A stretch of 64,000 bases of DNA from Mesorhizobium sp. AR02 (GTDB lineage Bacteria > Pseudomonadota > Alphaproteobacteria > Rhizobiales > Rhizobiaceae): NCBI RefSeq assembly GCF_024746835.1, contig NZ_CP080531.1:2852001-2916000 (forward strand). The letters are read 5' to 3'. The translations under genes and the position numbers were made by a program. Positions 45,875 through 54,108 of this stretch are shown piece after piece. How positions within the stretch are numbered: position 1 is the first letter of the stretch; every line of letters begins with the position of its first letter. The notes under the pieces are model-generated. The model searched no databases and had not been told where the DNA came from. It saw only the letters and a program-made list of their open reading frames with translations.

Positions 45875-46300
45875 TCAGCCCTTGCGGGAAAACCAGAAGG
45901 CGTCGGGCATGCGTTTCATGCCGATGCGCTCGTAGAAGCCGACGGCGTCGGGCATGGAGATCAGGCTGATGGCAACCGACGGCCCGAGCTGCCGGCGGGC
46001 TTCGTCCATCAGGCCTTTGCCGATGCCAAGCCCTTGCGCCGATTGGGAGACGGCGAGCTCGGAGATGTAGCAGACCCAGGAAAAGTCGGTCATGGCCCTG
46101 ATAACGCCGATCAGCGGTTTTCCCTCGATGTCGAGACGCGCGGTCAGCACCAGATTGGCGCCGGACAGCATCGCTTGCAGCCTGGCGGGATCATCGACAG
46201 GCCGTGTCTCGCCGAGGCCGGATTCCACCAGCACTTTGCGGAATTCGGCGATGCCGAGCGCTGGTTCGCTGTTGTAAAGGACGTGGGAGTTTTCAGCCAT
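45875..46300 (-). CDS. GNAT family N-acetyltransferase
   Basis: A 141-residue GNAT protein: the acetyl-CoA motif is [18 protein letters not shown] (QGLGIG), followed by [27 protein letters not shown]. The start at 46300 lacks a strong ribosome-binding site. The acceptor is unknown. Its gene faces leuD, with the REP-like palindrome between them. Confidence 0.82.
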   Translation of the reverse strand: MAENSHVLYNSEPALGIAEFRKVLVESGLGETRPVDDPARLQAMLSGANLVLTARLDIEGKPLIGVIRAMTDFSWVCYISELAVSQSAQGLGIGKGLMDEARRQLGPSVAISLISMPDAVGFYERIGMKRMPDAFWFSRKG

Positions 46301-46358
46301 GCCGGTGAGAGTGCACCATCAGCCCGCGAATTCGAAGCCGCTTTGTGCCTATTGTTTT

Positions 46359-46406
46359 ATGCATGTCGTTCTCCCAAAACCGGGACCACTTTTGGGCGAC
46401 ATGCAT
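46359..46406. repeat. REP-like palindrome (ATGCATGTCG ... CGACATGCAT)
   Basis: The ends ATGCATGTCG and CGACATGCAT are perfect inverted repeats. Inside are CCCAAAA and TTTTGGG, giving a long imperfect hairpin with T-runs. I recall such ATGCATGTCG palindromes as common intergenic elements in Rhizobiales. This one lies about 105 bp before leuD. Confidence 0.7.
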
Positions 46407-46511
46407 GACCTCTTATGCCAGCGCGCACGAACGTTGCCTTTTATTTGCCCGCGGCTTTGTGTAAACCGTGCTTCAGCAAAATCCCCCGCAACGAAAACAC
46501 GGGCCAAAGCC

Positions 46512-47117
46512 ATGGAAAAATTCACCAAGCTCACCGGCGTCGCCGCTCCGATGCCGATCGTCAATGTCGACACCGACATGATCATCCCGAAGGATTATCT
46601 CAAGACGATCAAGCGCACCGGGCTCGGCACTGGCCTGTTCGCCGAAATGCGCTACAAGGACGACGGTTCGGAAAACCCGGATTTCGTGCTCAACAAGCCG
46701 GCCTACCGCAAGGCGCAGATCCTCGTCGCCGGCGACAATTTCGGCTGCGGCTCGAGCCGCGAGCACGCACCGTGGGCGCTGCTCGATTTCGGCATACGCT
46801 GCATCATCTCGACCTCGTTCGCCGACATCTTCTACAACAATTGCTTCAAGAACGGCGTGCTGCCGATCACCGTCAGCCCCGAGGATCTGGAGAAGCTGAT
46901 GGATGACGCCTCGCGCGGTTCCAACGCCACTTTGTCGATCGACCTCGAAGCCAAGGAAATCCGTGGCCCCGATGGCGGCGTCGTCACCTTCGACCTCGAC
47001 GACTTCAAGCGGCACTGCATGCTCAACGGCCTCGACGATATCGGCCTGACCATGGAGAAGGCCGGCGCCATCGCCTCGTTCGAGAAGCGCAACGCCGAAC
47101 AGCGCCCCTGGGCCTGA
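46512..47117 (+). CDS. leuD: 3-isopropylmalate dehydratase small subunit
   Basis: The 201-residue protein is Leu[32 protein letters not shown], then [43 protein letters not shown], the typical small-subunit active-site loop. With LeuC it isomerises 2-isopropylmalate to 3-isopropylmalate in leucine synthesis. leuC is not in the window. The ATG at 46512 gives the standard start; the region upstream lacks a strong Shine-Dalgarno. Confidence 0.97.
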   Translation: MEKFTKLTGVAAPMPIVNVDTDMIIPKDYLKTIKRTGLGTGLFAEMRYKDDGSENPDFVLNKPAYRKAQILVAGDNFGCGSSREHAPWALLDFGIRCIISTSFADIFYNNCFKNGVLPITVSPEDLEKLMDDASRGSNATLSIDLEAKEIRGPDGGVVTFDLDDFKRHCMLNGLDDIGLTMEKAGAIASFEKRNAEQRPWA

Positions 47118-47187
47118 GCGGCACTGTCCGACGATAGGCCCGGCCTTTCAGGCCGGGGTTGGCGGCGACTGAAGGGGAGGGACAGTC

Positions 47188-48117
47188 ATGGCACGTTCGC
47201 TTCTTGCCGGCGTTTGCGGGCTGGCGTGGATGTTGATGCCGGTGGCTGGCGCGCATGCACAGACCGACATGGTGCTCGTGCCGGCTGCCGATGCGTCCGG
47301 CAAGACCGCAGATGTGTCGAGCACCGCCAATGCGGCCCTAACCGACAATGACAACCAGGGGCCGATCGCGTTCGAGGGCGGCCAGCTGACCATCACGCAG
47401 CCGGAGCAGGATGGCGAGAAGGTGCTCGCCTTTGACGGCAAGCAGTTGGCCAGCAACTACGATGTCTTCTTCGACAAGATCGTGAAGGTCGGCGACGTCA
47501 ACGTGGCGCTGGTCGATGTCGGCGACGGCGGCAATCAATGCGGTCCGGCAAAGGTGATCGTGTGGAAGCCGGAAGGTGGCGAGATCCAGGCCACGACGGT
47601 CGAGCAGGACGAATGCGGCGCGCCGCCGGCGGCAATCTCCGACAGCGCCATCTATTTCGTGCCCTATCTGCTGCCGGGCGATGAGAAGCCGGCCCTGCAG
47701 TGGTCGCCGACGGGTGGGCTGACCACCTCCGGCAATCTGACCTATATGCCGGAACCCGGGACCGATTGGAAAGACATCGACCCGTCGAAATACGACAACA
47801 TCATCGACGCCTTCCACAACGAGGCGGTCTACAAGGAAGCCGAAAAATTGCTCGGCAAGGACATGCCCGACATGGCGACCTCCCTGCTGGTCGGCGGCGG
47901 CACGGAAAAGACCGCGTCGGGCGCCTTCTACGCCAGCGGCTGCGTGCCGCATGACTGCGGCGGCAATGACGGCTTCATGGCGGTCGACCCGGCTCAGCAC
48001 AAGCTCTACTTCGCCCGCCGCGGCGACAAGCCCGAACCGAACGCCTGGCCGCCGACGGCGACATGGCCGGCCGATGTCAAGGAAGCGCTGGACAAGGCGC
48101 TGGGCTCGGCGAACTAG
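47188..48117 (+). CDS. Secreted protein of unknown function
   Basis: The 309-residue product has a signal peptide (ARSLLAGVCGLAWMLMPVAGAHA) with likely cleavage after AHA. The mature part is Asp/Gly-rich with four cysteines in two pairs (NQCGPAK / DECGAPP, and GCVPHDCGG). No family is recognised. GAAGGGGAGGGACAG precedes the ATG. It separates leuD from leuB, with no sequence link to leucine synthesis. Confidence 0.72.
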   Translation: MARSLLAGVCGLAWMLMPVAGAHAQTDMVLVPAADASGKTADVSSTANAALTDNDNQGPIAFEGGQLTITQPEQDGEKVLAFDGKQLASNYDVFFDKIVKVGDVNVALVDVGDGGNQCGPAKVIVWKPEGGEIQATTVEQDECGAPPAAISDSAIYFVPYLLPGDEKPALQWSPTGGLTTSGNLTYMPEPGTDWKDIDPSKYDNIIDAFHNEAVYKEAEKLLGKDMPDMATSLLVGGGTEKTASGAFYASGCVPHDCGGNDGFMAVDPAQHKLYFARRGDKPEPNAWPPTATWPADVKEALDKALGSAN

Positions 48118-48147
48118 AGCATTAGCGTTGCGCGACGACCACCGCGG

Positions 48148-48270
48148 CTTCGTCATCCACGGGCGGAGCGACGCGCAGCAGAGCGCAGACCAGAGGATCC
48201 ATGCCGCGACCGTCGTCGGAGGGCGGACCAGATTCTGCAGCGTCGCGGTTGCCCGCCCTGGATGACGAAG
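48148..48270. repeat. Palindromic intergenic repeat, family 2, copy 4
   Basis: A shorter copy with outer arms CTTCGTCATCCACGGGCGGAGC and GGATGACGAAG and the shared AGGATCCATGCCGCGACC left inner arm. The core keeps CAGATTCTGCAG in place of CAGAATTCTGC. Confidence 0.75.
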
Positions 48271-48355
48271 ACACGAGGATCGTATCGCGGTCTGCTGGCT
48301 CAGCTCTTTCAAACCATCACATAGACCAACAGCCGTAAAAGTGGAGAAGGACAAG

Positions 48356-48637
48356 ATGGAAGAGGAAGAGCCATTTAAGGTTACGGTGATGTCAGATAAT
48401 TCTTATGAAAACCTTGTAGCTGAGGTAAAATTTACGTCGAAAGAGGTCGGACTGATCCTTAGTCAGGAGAAATCATTCGATCAAATCGATATATCTGTAT
48501 TTTCTTTTGTAGAATGTGGTAGAGATAAGTTCCTCGATACCGAGAACGTACCGGATATCTGCATTAAGCTAGACGTTTTCCTTGCCGCGATTGACGAAGC
48601 CGTTCAAAGATTGAGACTTCTTGATGTACCAAGATGA
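48356..48637 (+). CDS. AT-rich orphan small acidic protein
   Basis: The 93-residue protein from the ATG at 48356 (GGAGAAGG upstream) is acidic, with a hydrophobic strand-rich middle (KFTSKEVGLILSQEKSFDQIDISVFSFVE). The codon use is clearly AT-rich relative to its neighbours (AAA, ATT, GAA, TTT frequent). I do not recognise a family. The small, acidic, AT-rich character is also seen in some immunity-type proteins, but there is no toxin gene beside it, so function stays open. Confidence 0.6.
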   Translation: MEEEEPFKVTVMSDNSYENLVAEVKFTSKEVGLILSQEKSFDQIDISVFSFVECGRDKFLDTENVPDICIKLDVFLAAIDEAVQRLRLLDVPR

Positions 48638-48747
48638 TTTATGGTGCAGGCTTTGACGCAGCCGTGACAACAGCTAATTCCCTTTGGCCCACGACAGGAC
48701 TGCGCTTCCCCGGTTAGAGGGGATGCCCCACAAACGCGAGGCCACAC

Positions 48748-49140
48748 ATGCGCACACTCATCTCCACCGGCTCGCCCTTCGAAAAGACCGCCGGCTATTC
48801 GCGCGCGGTGGTGCAGGGCGACTGGTGTTTCGTGTCCGGGACGACCGGCTATGATTATGCGACGATGACGATGCCGGAGACGGTCGAGGCGCAGACGCGC
48901 AACTGCCTGGCGACGATCGGCAAGGCGCTGGCCGACGGCGGCTTCGAAATGGCCGACGTGGTGCGGGCGCATTACTACATCACCGACCAGGCCTTCGTGG
49001 ACGTGGTCTTCCCGATCCTGGGCGAGACGTTCGGCGACATCAGGCCGGCGGCGACGATGATCGTCTGCCAGCTCAACAAGCCGGAAATGAAGATCGAGAT
49101 CGAAGTCACGGCGCTGCGGCGTTCGGCCTCGGGACGTTGA
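48748..49140 (+). CDS. RidA/YjgF/UK114 family protein
   Basis: The 130-residue protein has RidA-like blocks: STGSPFEKTAGYSRAVVQGDWCFVSGTTGYD, then TRNCLATIGKALADGGFEMADVVRAHYYITDQAF, and IEIEVTALRR. RidA proteins hydrolyse reactive 2-aminoacrylate and other imines that damage PLP enzymes such as IlvE. The family arginine that contacts substrate carboxylates is expected in the VVRAHYYI region. Its presence near leucine genes may be a metabolic link, but that is only inference. The VOC gene follows after 10 bp. Confidence 0.85.
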   Translation: MRTLISTGSPFEKTAGYSRAVVQGDWCFVSGTTGYDYATMTMPETVEAQTRNCLATIGKALADGGFEMADVVRAHYYITDQAFVDVVFPILGETFGDIRPAATMIVCQLNKPEMKIEIEVTALRRSASGR

Positions 49141-49150
49141 GGCCAAGGCC

Positions 49151-49501
49151 ATGAAGGTCCGGCGCATCGTAGCCAATATCGAGACAAAGGACGCGGCAGC
49201 CGCCAGCCGCTTCTACCATGACGTGCTTGGCCTCGACGTGCTGATGGACCAGGGCTGGATCGCCACCTACGGTTCCGACGAACAGATGCAGGTGCAGGTC
49301 TCCTTCATGGCGCAAGGCGGCTCCGGCACGTCGGTGCCCGATTTGTCGATCGAGGTCGACGATGTCGACGCGGCACTAGCCGCCATGAAGGCCGCCGGCT
49401 TCGCCATCGAATACGGGCCGGCCGACGAGCCCTGGGGCGTGCGGCGCTTCTATGTGCGCGATCCCTTTGGCCGGCTGGTCAACATTCTCTCGCATCGGTG
49501 A
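49151..49501 (+). CDS. VOC family (glyoxalase/bleomycin-resistance-like) protein
   Basis: The 116-residue protein has one vicinal-oxygen-chelate domain, made of two beta-alpha-beta-beta-beta units: IVANIETKDAAAASRFYHDVLGLDVL and DVDAALAAMKAAGFAIEYGPADEPWGVRRFYVRDPFGRLVNILSH. The family includes glyoxalases, dioxygenases and antibiotic-binding proteins, so substrate is undetermined. It begins ten bases after the RidA stop and is probably co-transcribed with it. Confidence 0.88.
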   Translation: MKVRRIVANIETKDAAAASRFYHDVLGLDVLMDQGWIATYGSDEQMQVQVSFMAQGGSGTSVPDLSIEVDDVDAALAAMKAAGFAIEYGPADEPWGVRRFYVRDPFGRLVNILSHR

Positions 49502-49528
49502 TGGCTTTTCGAAGGACGCTACTCCAGC

Positions 49529-49696
49529 CTGGGTTCCTCGCCCCCACGGAAGTGGGGGAGAGGTGGCTCGGCGAAGCCGAGACGGAGAGGGGGCGGCGCA
49601 GCGTTGAATGATCAGAGCAAACTTGCCAGCGCCGCAGCCCCCTCTCCGACCGCTTCGCGGCCACCTCTCCCCCGCTTTACGGGGGCGAGGAACCCA
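49529..49696. repeat. Pyrimidine-rich intergenic repeat, family 3, copy 4
   Basis: Outer ends CTGGGTTCCTCGCCCC and GGGGCGAGGAACCCAG are perfect inverted repeats. Inside, the CACGGAAGTGGGGGAGAGG and CCTCTCCCCC halves also pair. It lies between the VOC gene and leuB. Confidence 0.75.
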
Positions 49697-49835
49697 GATT
49701 CTGAGAGGCCGGATGCAGCAGCGTGCGGCACAGCTGCACTCTGCTCTGTGCTGCAGCGCTCTTCGTCCCCTTGCGCGCGCGCCGCTTGGCGTTTAGCAAA
49801 GCGCCGGTTCAAATTCTTTCTGGGACGGTTTCTCC

Positions 49836-50939
49836 ATGGCAACGAAGCATCTTTTCCTGCTCCCCGGCGACGGCATCGGCCCCGAGGCCATGGCCGAGGT
49901 CAAGAAGCTGATATCGGCCATGAACGAAAAGCTCGGCAGCGGCTTCGTCACCGATGAAGGCCTGGTCGGCGGCTCGGCCTACGATGCGCATGGTGCCGCG
50001 ATTTCCGATGCCGACATGGACAAGGCGATGGCGGCCGACGCGGTGCTGTTCGGCGCCGTCGGCGGGCCGAAATGGGATGCGGTGCCTTACGAGGTGCGCC
50101 CCGAAGCCGGCCTGCTGCGGCTGCGCAAGGATATGGAGCTGTTCGCCAATCTGCGCCCGGCGATCTGCTATCCGGCGCTGGCCGCGTCCTCCTCGCTCAA
50201 GCAGGAAGTGGTCGAAGGCCTCGACATCCTCATCGTGCGCGAGCTGACCGGCGGCGTCTATTTCGGCGAGCCCAAGCAGATCATCGATCTCGGCAACGGC
50301 CAGAAGCGCGGCATCGACACCCAGGTCTACGACACGTTCGAGATCGAGCGCATTTCGGGCGTCGCCTTCGAGTTGGCGCGCACCCGCAAGAACCACGTCA
50401 CCTCGATGGAAAAGCGCAATGTCATGAAGTCGGGCGTGCTGTGGAACGAGGTCGTCACCCAGACCCACAAGGCGCGCTATTCCGACGTCAAGCTCGACCA
50501 CATGCTGGCCGATGCCGGCGGCATGCAGCTGGTGCGCTGGCCAAAGCAGTTCGACGTCATCGTCACCGACAATCTGTTCGGCGACATGCTGTCCGACATC
50601 GCCGCCATGCTGACCGGCTCGATCGGCATGCTGCCGTCGGCCTCGCTCGGCGCGCCCGACGTGAAGACCAAGAAGCGCAAGGCGCTCTACGAGCCGGTGC
50701 ACGGTTCGGCGCCCGACATTGCCGGCAAGGGTATCGCCAACCCGATCGCCATGATCGCCTCCTTCGCCATGTGCCTACGCTATTCCTTCGGCATGGTCGA
50801 TGAAGCCGACAGGCTCGAAGGCGCGATCGCCGCCGTGCTCGATCAGGGCCTGCGCACCAAGGATATTTTGTCCGCCGGCATGACCGAGGTCGGCACGGTC
50901 GCGATGGGCGACGCGATCATCGCCAAGTTCCTGGGATAA
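49836..50939 (+). CDS. leuB: 3-isopropylmalate dehydrogenase
   Basis: The 367-residue protein is Leu[63 protein letters not shown], the NAD-binding [21 protein letters not shown], and catalytic [17 protein letters not shown]. It oxidises 3-isopropylmalate with NAD+ to give 2-oxoisocaproate after decarboxylation. Start at 49836 gives the standard N-terminus. leuD lies 2.7 kb upstream on the same strand. Confidence 0.97.
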   Translation: MATKHLFLLPGDGIGPEAMAEVKKLISAMNEKLGSGFVTDEGLVGGSAYDAHGAAISDADMDKAMAADAVLFGAVGGPKWDAVPYEVRPEAGLLRLRKDMELFANLRPAICYPALAASSSLKQEVVEGLDILIVRELTGGVYFGEPKQIIDLGNGQKRGIDTQVYDTFEIERISGVAFELARTRKNHVTSMEKRNVMKSGVLWNEVVTQTHKARYSDVKLDHMLADAGGMQLVRWPKQFDVIVTDNLFGDMLSDIAAMLTGSIGMLPSASLGAPDVKTKKRKALYEPVHGSAPDIAGKGIANPIAMIASFAMCLRYSFGMVDEADRLEGAIAAVLDQGLRTKDILSAGMTEVGTVAMGDAIIAKFLG

Positions 50940-50956
50940 TTCCGGGGCGGACCCAC

Positions 50957-51412
50957 TCAGCGGATCTCGCCGGCAAGCTGGCGCAGCAGGCCGACGAGCT
51001 GCGCCTCGTCCACCGGTTCGAAAAAGGCTGCGTCGGCGGCCTCCACAGCGACGATGGCGCGCTGCGCAGCGGCCGTCCCTGTCGGGGTGATGCGGATCAC
51101 CTTGGCGCGGGAATCCCTGGGGTCGGCTTCCCGTGCGATCAATCCTTTCGCCTCCAGCCGCGCGACGACGTCCGACGTCATCTTCACCTCGGTGCCGGCC
51201 TGGGCGGCGAGCTGCACCTGGTTGGGTGGCTCGCCATTGCGGCCGAGCCACATCGCCGAAGCCAGCAGCACGAACTGGACGTGGGTCAGGTCCAACGGGG
51301 CTAGCGCTGCCGTCATGACGCGCTGCCAGCGCATGGTGGTTCGCCAGAGCAACAAGCCGGGGCTCTCCGAAGGTCCGCTGAAGCGCGTCTTCAAATCCTG
51401 CCCATCAGCCAC
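50957..51412 (-). CDS. MarR family transcriptional regulator
   Basis: The 151-residue regulator has a MarR-type winged helix: LTHVQFVLLASAMWLGRNGEPPNQVQLAAQAGTEVKMTSDVVARLEAKGLIAREADPRDSRAKVIRITPTG. It is co-directional with the upstream SRPBCC gene and overlaps it by eight bases, so both are likely controlled by the tandem 15-bp element upstream. The inducing ligand is unknown. Confidence 0.9.
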   Translation of the reverse strand: MADGQDLKTRFSGPSESPGLLLWRTTMRWQRVMTAALAPLDLTHVQFVLLASAMWLGRNGEPPNQVQLAAQAGTEVKMTSDVVARLEAKGLIAREADPRDSRAKVIRITPTGTAAAQRAIVAVEAADAAFFEPVDEAQLVGLLRQLAGEIR

Positions 51413-51833
51413 GGCTTGCCAACTCCTCTGCCTGCTCGAACAATTTAGCCATCGAGGTGTCGAAATCGCCGCTGATCTGCGGTCCGAGCTCTGGCCCGAC
51501 CTCGGCGGCCGAAGGGCCTGATATTTCGAGCCGGTGCGTCACCTGCGTGCCGCCTTCGACCGGCACCAGCGTATGCCGAAACAGCAATTTCGTGTCACCG
51601 AACGAGGTCTCGTCGGCATAGGTGACGTTATCGACGAGATCGACGATAACAGATTCAAACGTGTCCTGCCCGACCGGCGTCACCGAGACACGGGTGCCCT
51701 TGGCGAACGGGCCGTGCAGCACGAAGGTGTCGGAGCCCTCATAGGTCAGGCGGCCTTCATGCAGCGCCTTCAGCGCGTTCCAGATGGCTGCTGCGGGAAG
51801 GGAGGAAATTGAGGTGTACTCATTGCTCCACAT
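51405..51833 (-). CDS. SRPBCC family protein
   Basis: The 142-residue protein (start at 51833; an in-frame ATG at 51851 is also possible) opens MWSNEYTSISSLPAAAIWNALKALHEG and has an SRPBCC/AHSA1-like core (GPFAKGTRVSVTPVGQDTFESVIVDLVDNVTYADETSF, FRHTLVPVEGGTQVTHRLEI). GGAG lies before 51833. It ends inside the MarR gene start, so the two are translationally coupled. Ligand is unknown. Confidence 0.82.
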   Translation of the reverse strand: MWSNEYTSISSLPAAAIWNALKALHEGRLTYEGSDTFVLHGPFAKGTRVSVTPVGQDTFESVIVDLVDNVTYADETSFGDTKLLFRHTLVPVEGGTQVTHRLEISGPSAAEVGPELGPQISGDFDTSMAKLFEQAEELASRG

Positions 51834-51872
51834 CGTCTTGGCTCCGTTCATCCTGGCCGATCGACTATTCGA

Positions 51873-51902
51873 TCTGTTCACAGACTATCTGTGCACAGAC
51901 TA
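51873..51902 (-). promoter_or_regulatory. Tandem 15-bp operator-like repeat
   Basis: The plus strand has TCTGTTCACAGACTA at 51873-51887 and TCTGTGCACAGACTA at 51888-51902, two direct repeats with one difference. Each contains an inverted CTGT-n-ACAG core. They lie 40 bp upstream of the SRPBCC start, so a MarR dimer pair could bind there. Confidence 0.6.
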
Positions 51903-52014
51903 TATTGCAAGAGGAATCTTCCGCCGTGACGCGCTCCTCCCTGAACGTGGCTCTTGAGGGGACTTAACCCCCCCTGCTCTTATGCAGCTTGGAGCGGGAA
52001 GATTTCTCGTTTTC

Positions 52015-53355
52015 GGTAGTGTGCTGAGAGTTCTGCAAATTCGCTGAGAGAGGGGCGGTCATGGCAGGCTGGTGATTGTTCACGTCACCGATTCCCGCGA
52101 AGGAACGCCACCATGACCAAGATTGAAAGTAAGACCGCCAGCGCCTCCGTCAAAGACATTCTGCTTTCGAACCCGGACGGACTTCACGAAGTGATCCGTG
52201 CGGTGATGCAGGAGGTGCTCGAGGCCGAGATGGATGAGGCGCTGAGTGCTTCGAAGGGCGAACGCACGCCCGAGCGGCTTGGCTATCGCTCGGGTTACTA
52301 TGGCCGCACCCTTGTGACGCGCGTCGGCAAGCTTGAGCTGCGGGTTCCGCAGGACCGCTCGGGGCGCTTCTCGACCGAGTTGTTTGAGCGCTATCAGCGT
52401 TCGGAACGGGCTTTGGTGGCGACGCTGGCCGAGATGTATGTGCAGGGCGTGTCGACCCGCAAGGTGAAGGCGATCACCGAAGAGCTGTGCGGCCATGCTT
52501 TCTCGGCCTCGTCGATCTCGGCCATCAACAAGCGGCTGGACGAGAGCCTCGCTGCCTTTGCCAGGCGTCCCCTTCAAGAGCCGTTTGCTTACCTCATCCT
52601 CGATGCGCGCTACGAGAAAGTGCGTGAAGCCGGCGTCGTCATGAGCCAGGCGGTGCTGATCGCGGTCGGCATCGACTGGGACGGCCGGCGCCAGATCCTG
52701 GCTGTGGAGATGGCCAATCGCGAGAGCCGTTCGGCCTGGAAAGACTTTCTCGTCTCACTGAAGGCGCGCGGCCTCAAGGGCGTCGAATTGGTCGTGTCCG
52801 ACGATCACGCCGGCCTGGTGGCGGCGATCGGCGAGGTGATCCCGGAAGCCGCCTGGCAACGCTGCTACGTGCACTTCCTCAGGAACGCGCTCGATCATCT
52901 GCCGCGCAAGCACGGCGATGACTGCCTGCAGGAGCTGCGCTGGCTCTACGACCGACGCGATCTCGCCGAGGCCAGGGCCGATCTCGCCGCATGGCTTGCC
53001 AAATGGTCACCTCGCTATCCGCGCCTGACAGGCTGGGCCGAAGATGCCATCGAACAAACTCTGACCTTCTTCAGGCTGCCGAGACAGCACCACAAGCATC
53101 TCAAGTCCACCAACATGCTCGAGCGCCTCAACGAGGAAATCCGCCGGCGCACCTATGTCGTACGCATCTTCCCCAACGCCGAAAGCTGCCTGCGCCTTGT
53201 CAGGGCCTTGGCTGTCGAGACCAACGAAAACTGGATGGAGGCCAACCGCTACATCAACATGGACGACCTGCGCGAGCACAAAAAGCTCGCTCTACGCCAA
53301 GCCGCATGACCAGCACTATGGCCGCCCCTTTTTGCAGAACTTGACGCACACAACC
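52015..53355 (+). mobile_element. IS256-family insertion sequence, copy 2 (intact)
   Basis: The element is 1,341 bp with the same ends as copy 1. It is flanked by the 8-bp duplication TCGTTTTC at 52007-52014 and 53356-53363. It is in the same orientation as copy 1 and 14,507 bp away. Confidence 0.95.
52113..53309 (+). CDS. IS256-family (mutator) transposase
   Basis: The 398-residue transposase is intact. The DDE residues are the Asp in ILDARYE, the Asp in VVSDDHAG and the Glu in the NMLERLNEEIRRR region. Blocks such as RSGYYGRTLVTRVGKLELRVPQDR and MYVQGVSTRKVKAITEEL are typical of the mutator/IS256 group. It catalyses movement of the element and could also move the frameshifted copy 1. Confidence 0.95.
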   Translation: MTKIESKTASASVKDILLSNPDGLHEVIRAVMQEVLEAEMDEALSASKGERTPERLGYRSGYYGRTLVTRVGKLELRVPQDRSGRFSTELFERYQRSERALVATLAEMYVQGVSTRKVKAITEELCGHAFSASSISAINKRLDESLAAFARRPLQEPFAYLILDARYEKVREAGVVMSQAVLIAVGIDWDGRRQILAVEMANRESRSAWKDFLVSLKARGLKGVELVVSDDHAGLVAAIGEVIPEAAWQRCYVHFLRNALDHLPRKHGDDCLQELRWLYDRRDLAEARADLAAWLAKWSPRYPRLTGWAEDAIEQTLTFFRLPRQHHKHLKSTNMLERLNEEIRRRTYVVRIFPNAESCLRLVRALAVETNENWMEANRYINMDDLREHKKLALRQAA

Positions 53356-53376
53356 TCGTTTTCTCGGGACTGGTCT

Positions 53377-54039
53377 CTAGGTCCTGACCCCTGCCGGCAC
53401 CGGCCCCCAGGGGTTTTCGCCCACCTGAGACTGCACAAGCCCCAAGACCAGCATGGCCACCCCGCCGATAACCGGGATGAAGCAGGGCAAGACAAACCAG
53501 CCGCTCAGGCCGACATCGTGCAAACGCCGCACAACGAGTGCGATCCACGACAGGCCGGCTGCAAATGTGAAGATAAGAGCGGGTATCAACCCTATCGTGC
53601 TCTGGCCCGCGTTGATGCCGAAGCCATTGATAGCCAGATTGACGAGTATCCCGAAGCCGAGAAGCACTAACTGCACCAGGACAAAGCACAGGCAAAAGGC
53701 CCAGAATTCCTTGCGGCGAGCGCGTCCGTTGAAATTATAATAATTCACGGTCACCGTTTGCAGGAAGTAGGCCCACAGTCCTGTAGACCCGGCAGGCCGA
53801 TTTTCGGCAAGCTGGCCAGGCCGTGATGGTTGACCGCTGCTTGACGACGGCGTGGTTGAGGCCGCGGCGACTATAGTGTGGGCCGCGCCGTCATCCGGCT
53901 GGAATTCGACAAGGGTTCCCCTCACGAGGGCGACGTCACGGCTTAGATCGTTGCGCGTAAAGATATAGCGCTTGCCGTCGACCCCATTGATGTACCCGAA
54001 ATCCTGATCCTGGTCGTAGTGATAAACCGCGCCGCGCAT
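53377..54039 (-). CDS. Cold-shock-domain / DUF805 fusion protein, paralogue 1
   Basis: The 220-residue product joins an N-terminal CSD-like domain (RGAVYHYDQDQDFGYINGVDGKRYIFTRNDL, similar to RNA-binding cold-shock proteins) to a C-terminal DUF805 membrane domain with about four helices (NFNGRARRKEFWAFCLCFVLVQ ... VVRRLHDVGLSGWFVLPCF). The IS lies only 22 bp beyond its stop codon, but the coding end (NPWGPVPAGVRT) matches that of paralogue 2 (NQWGPVPAGVNI), so it seems complete. Role unknown. Confidence 0.85.
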   Translation of the reverse strand: MRGAVYHYDQDQDFGYINGVDGKRYIFTRNDLSRDVALVRGTLVEFQPDDGAAHTIVAAASTTPSSSSGQPSRPGQLAENRPAGSTGLWAYFLQTVTVNYYNFNGRARRKEFWAFCLCFVLVQLVLLGFGILVNLAINGFGINAGQSTIGLIPALIFTFAAGLSWIALVVRRLHDVGLSGWFVLPCFIPVIGGVAMLVLGLVQSQVGENPWGPVPAGVRT

Positions 54040-54108
54040 GCGTCCCCCTTAAAATACGGTGCGTGAATACTACCCAGGGTTGTTAACAATTGCAATATGC
54101 ACGCCAAG

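Noticed and set aside
37508..53355. Composite transposon made of the two IS256 copies.
   Set aside because: Each copy has its own different 8-bp target duplication on both sides, so each inserted alone. The contents (leuD, leuB, two-component genes) are core genes.
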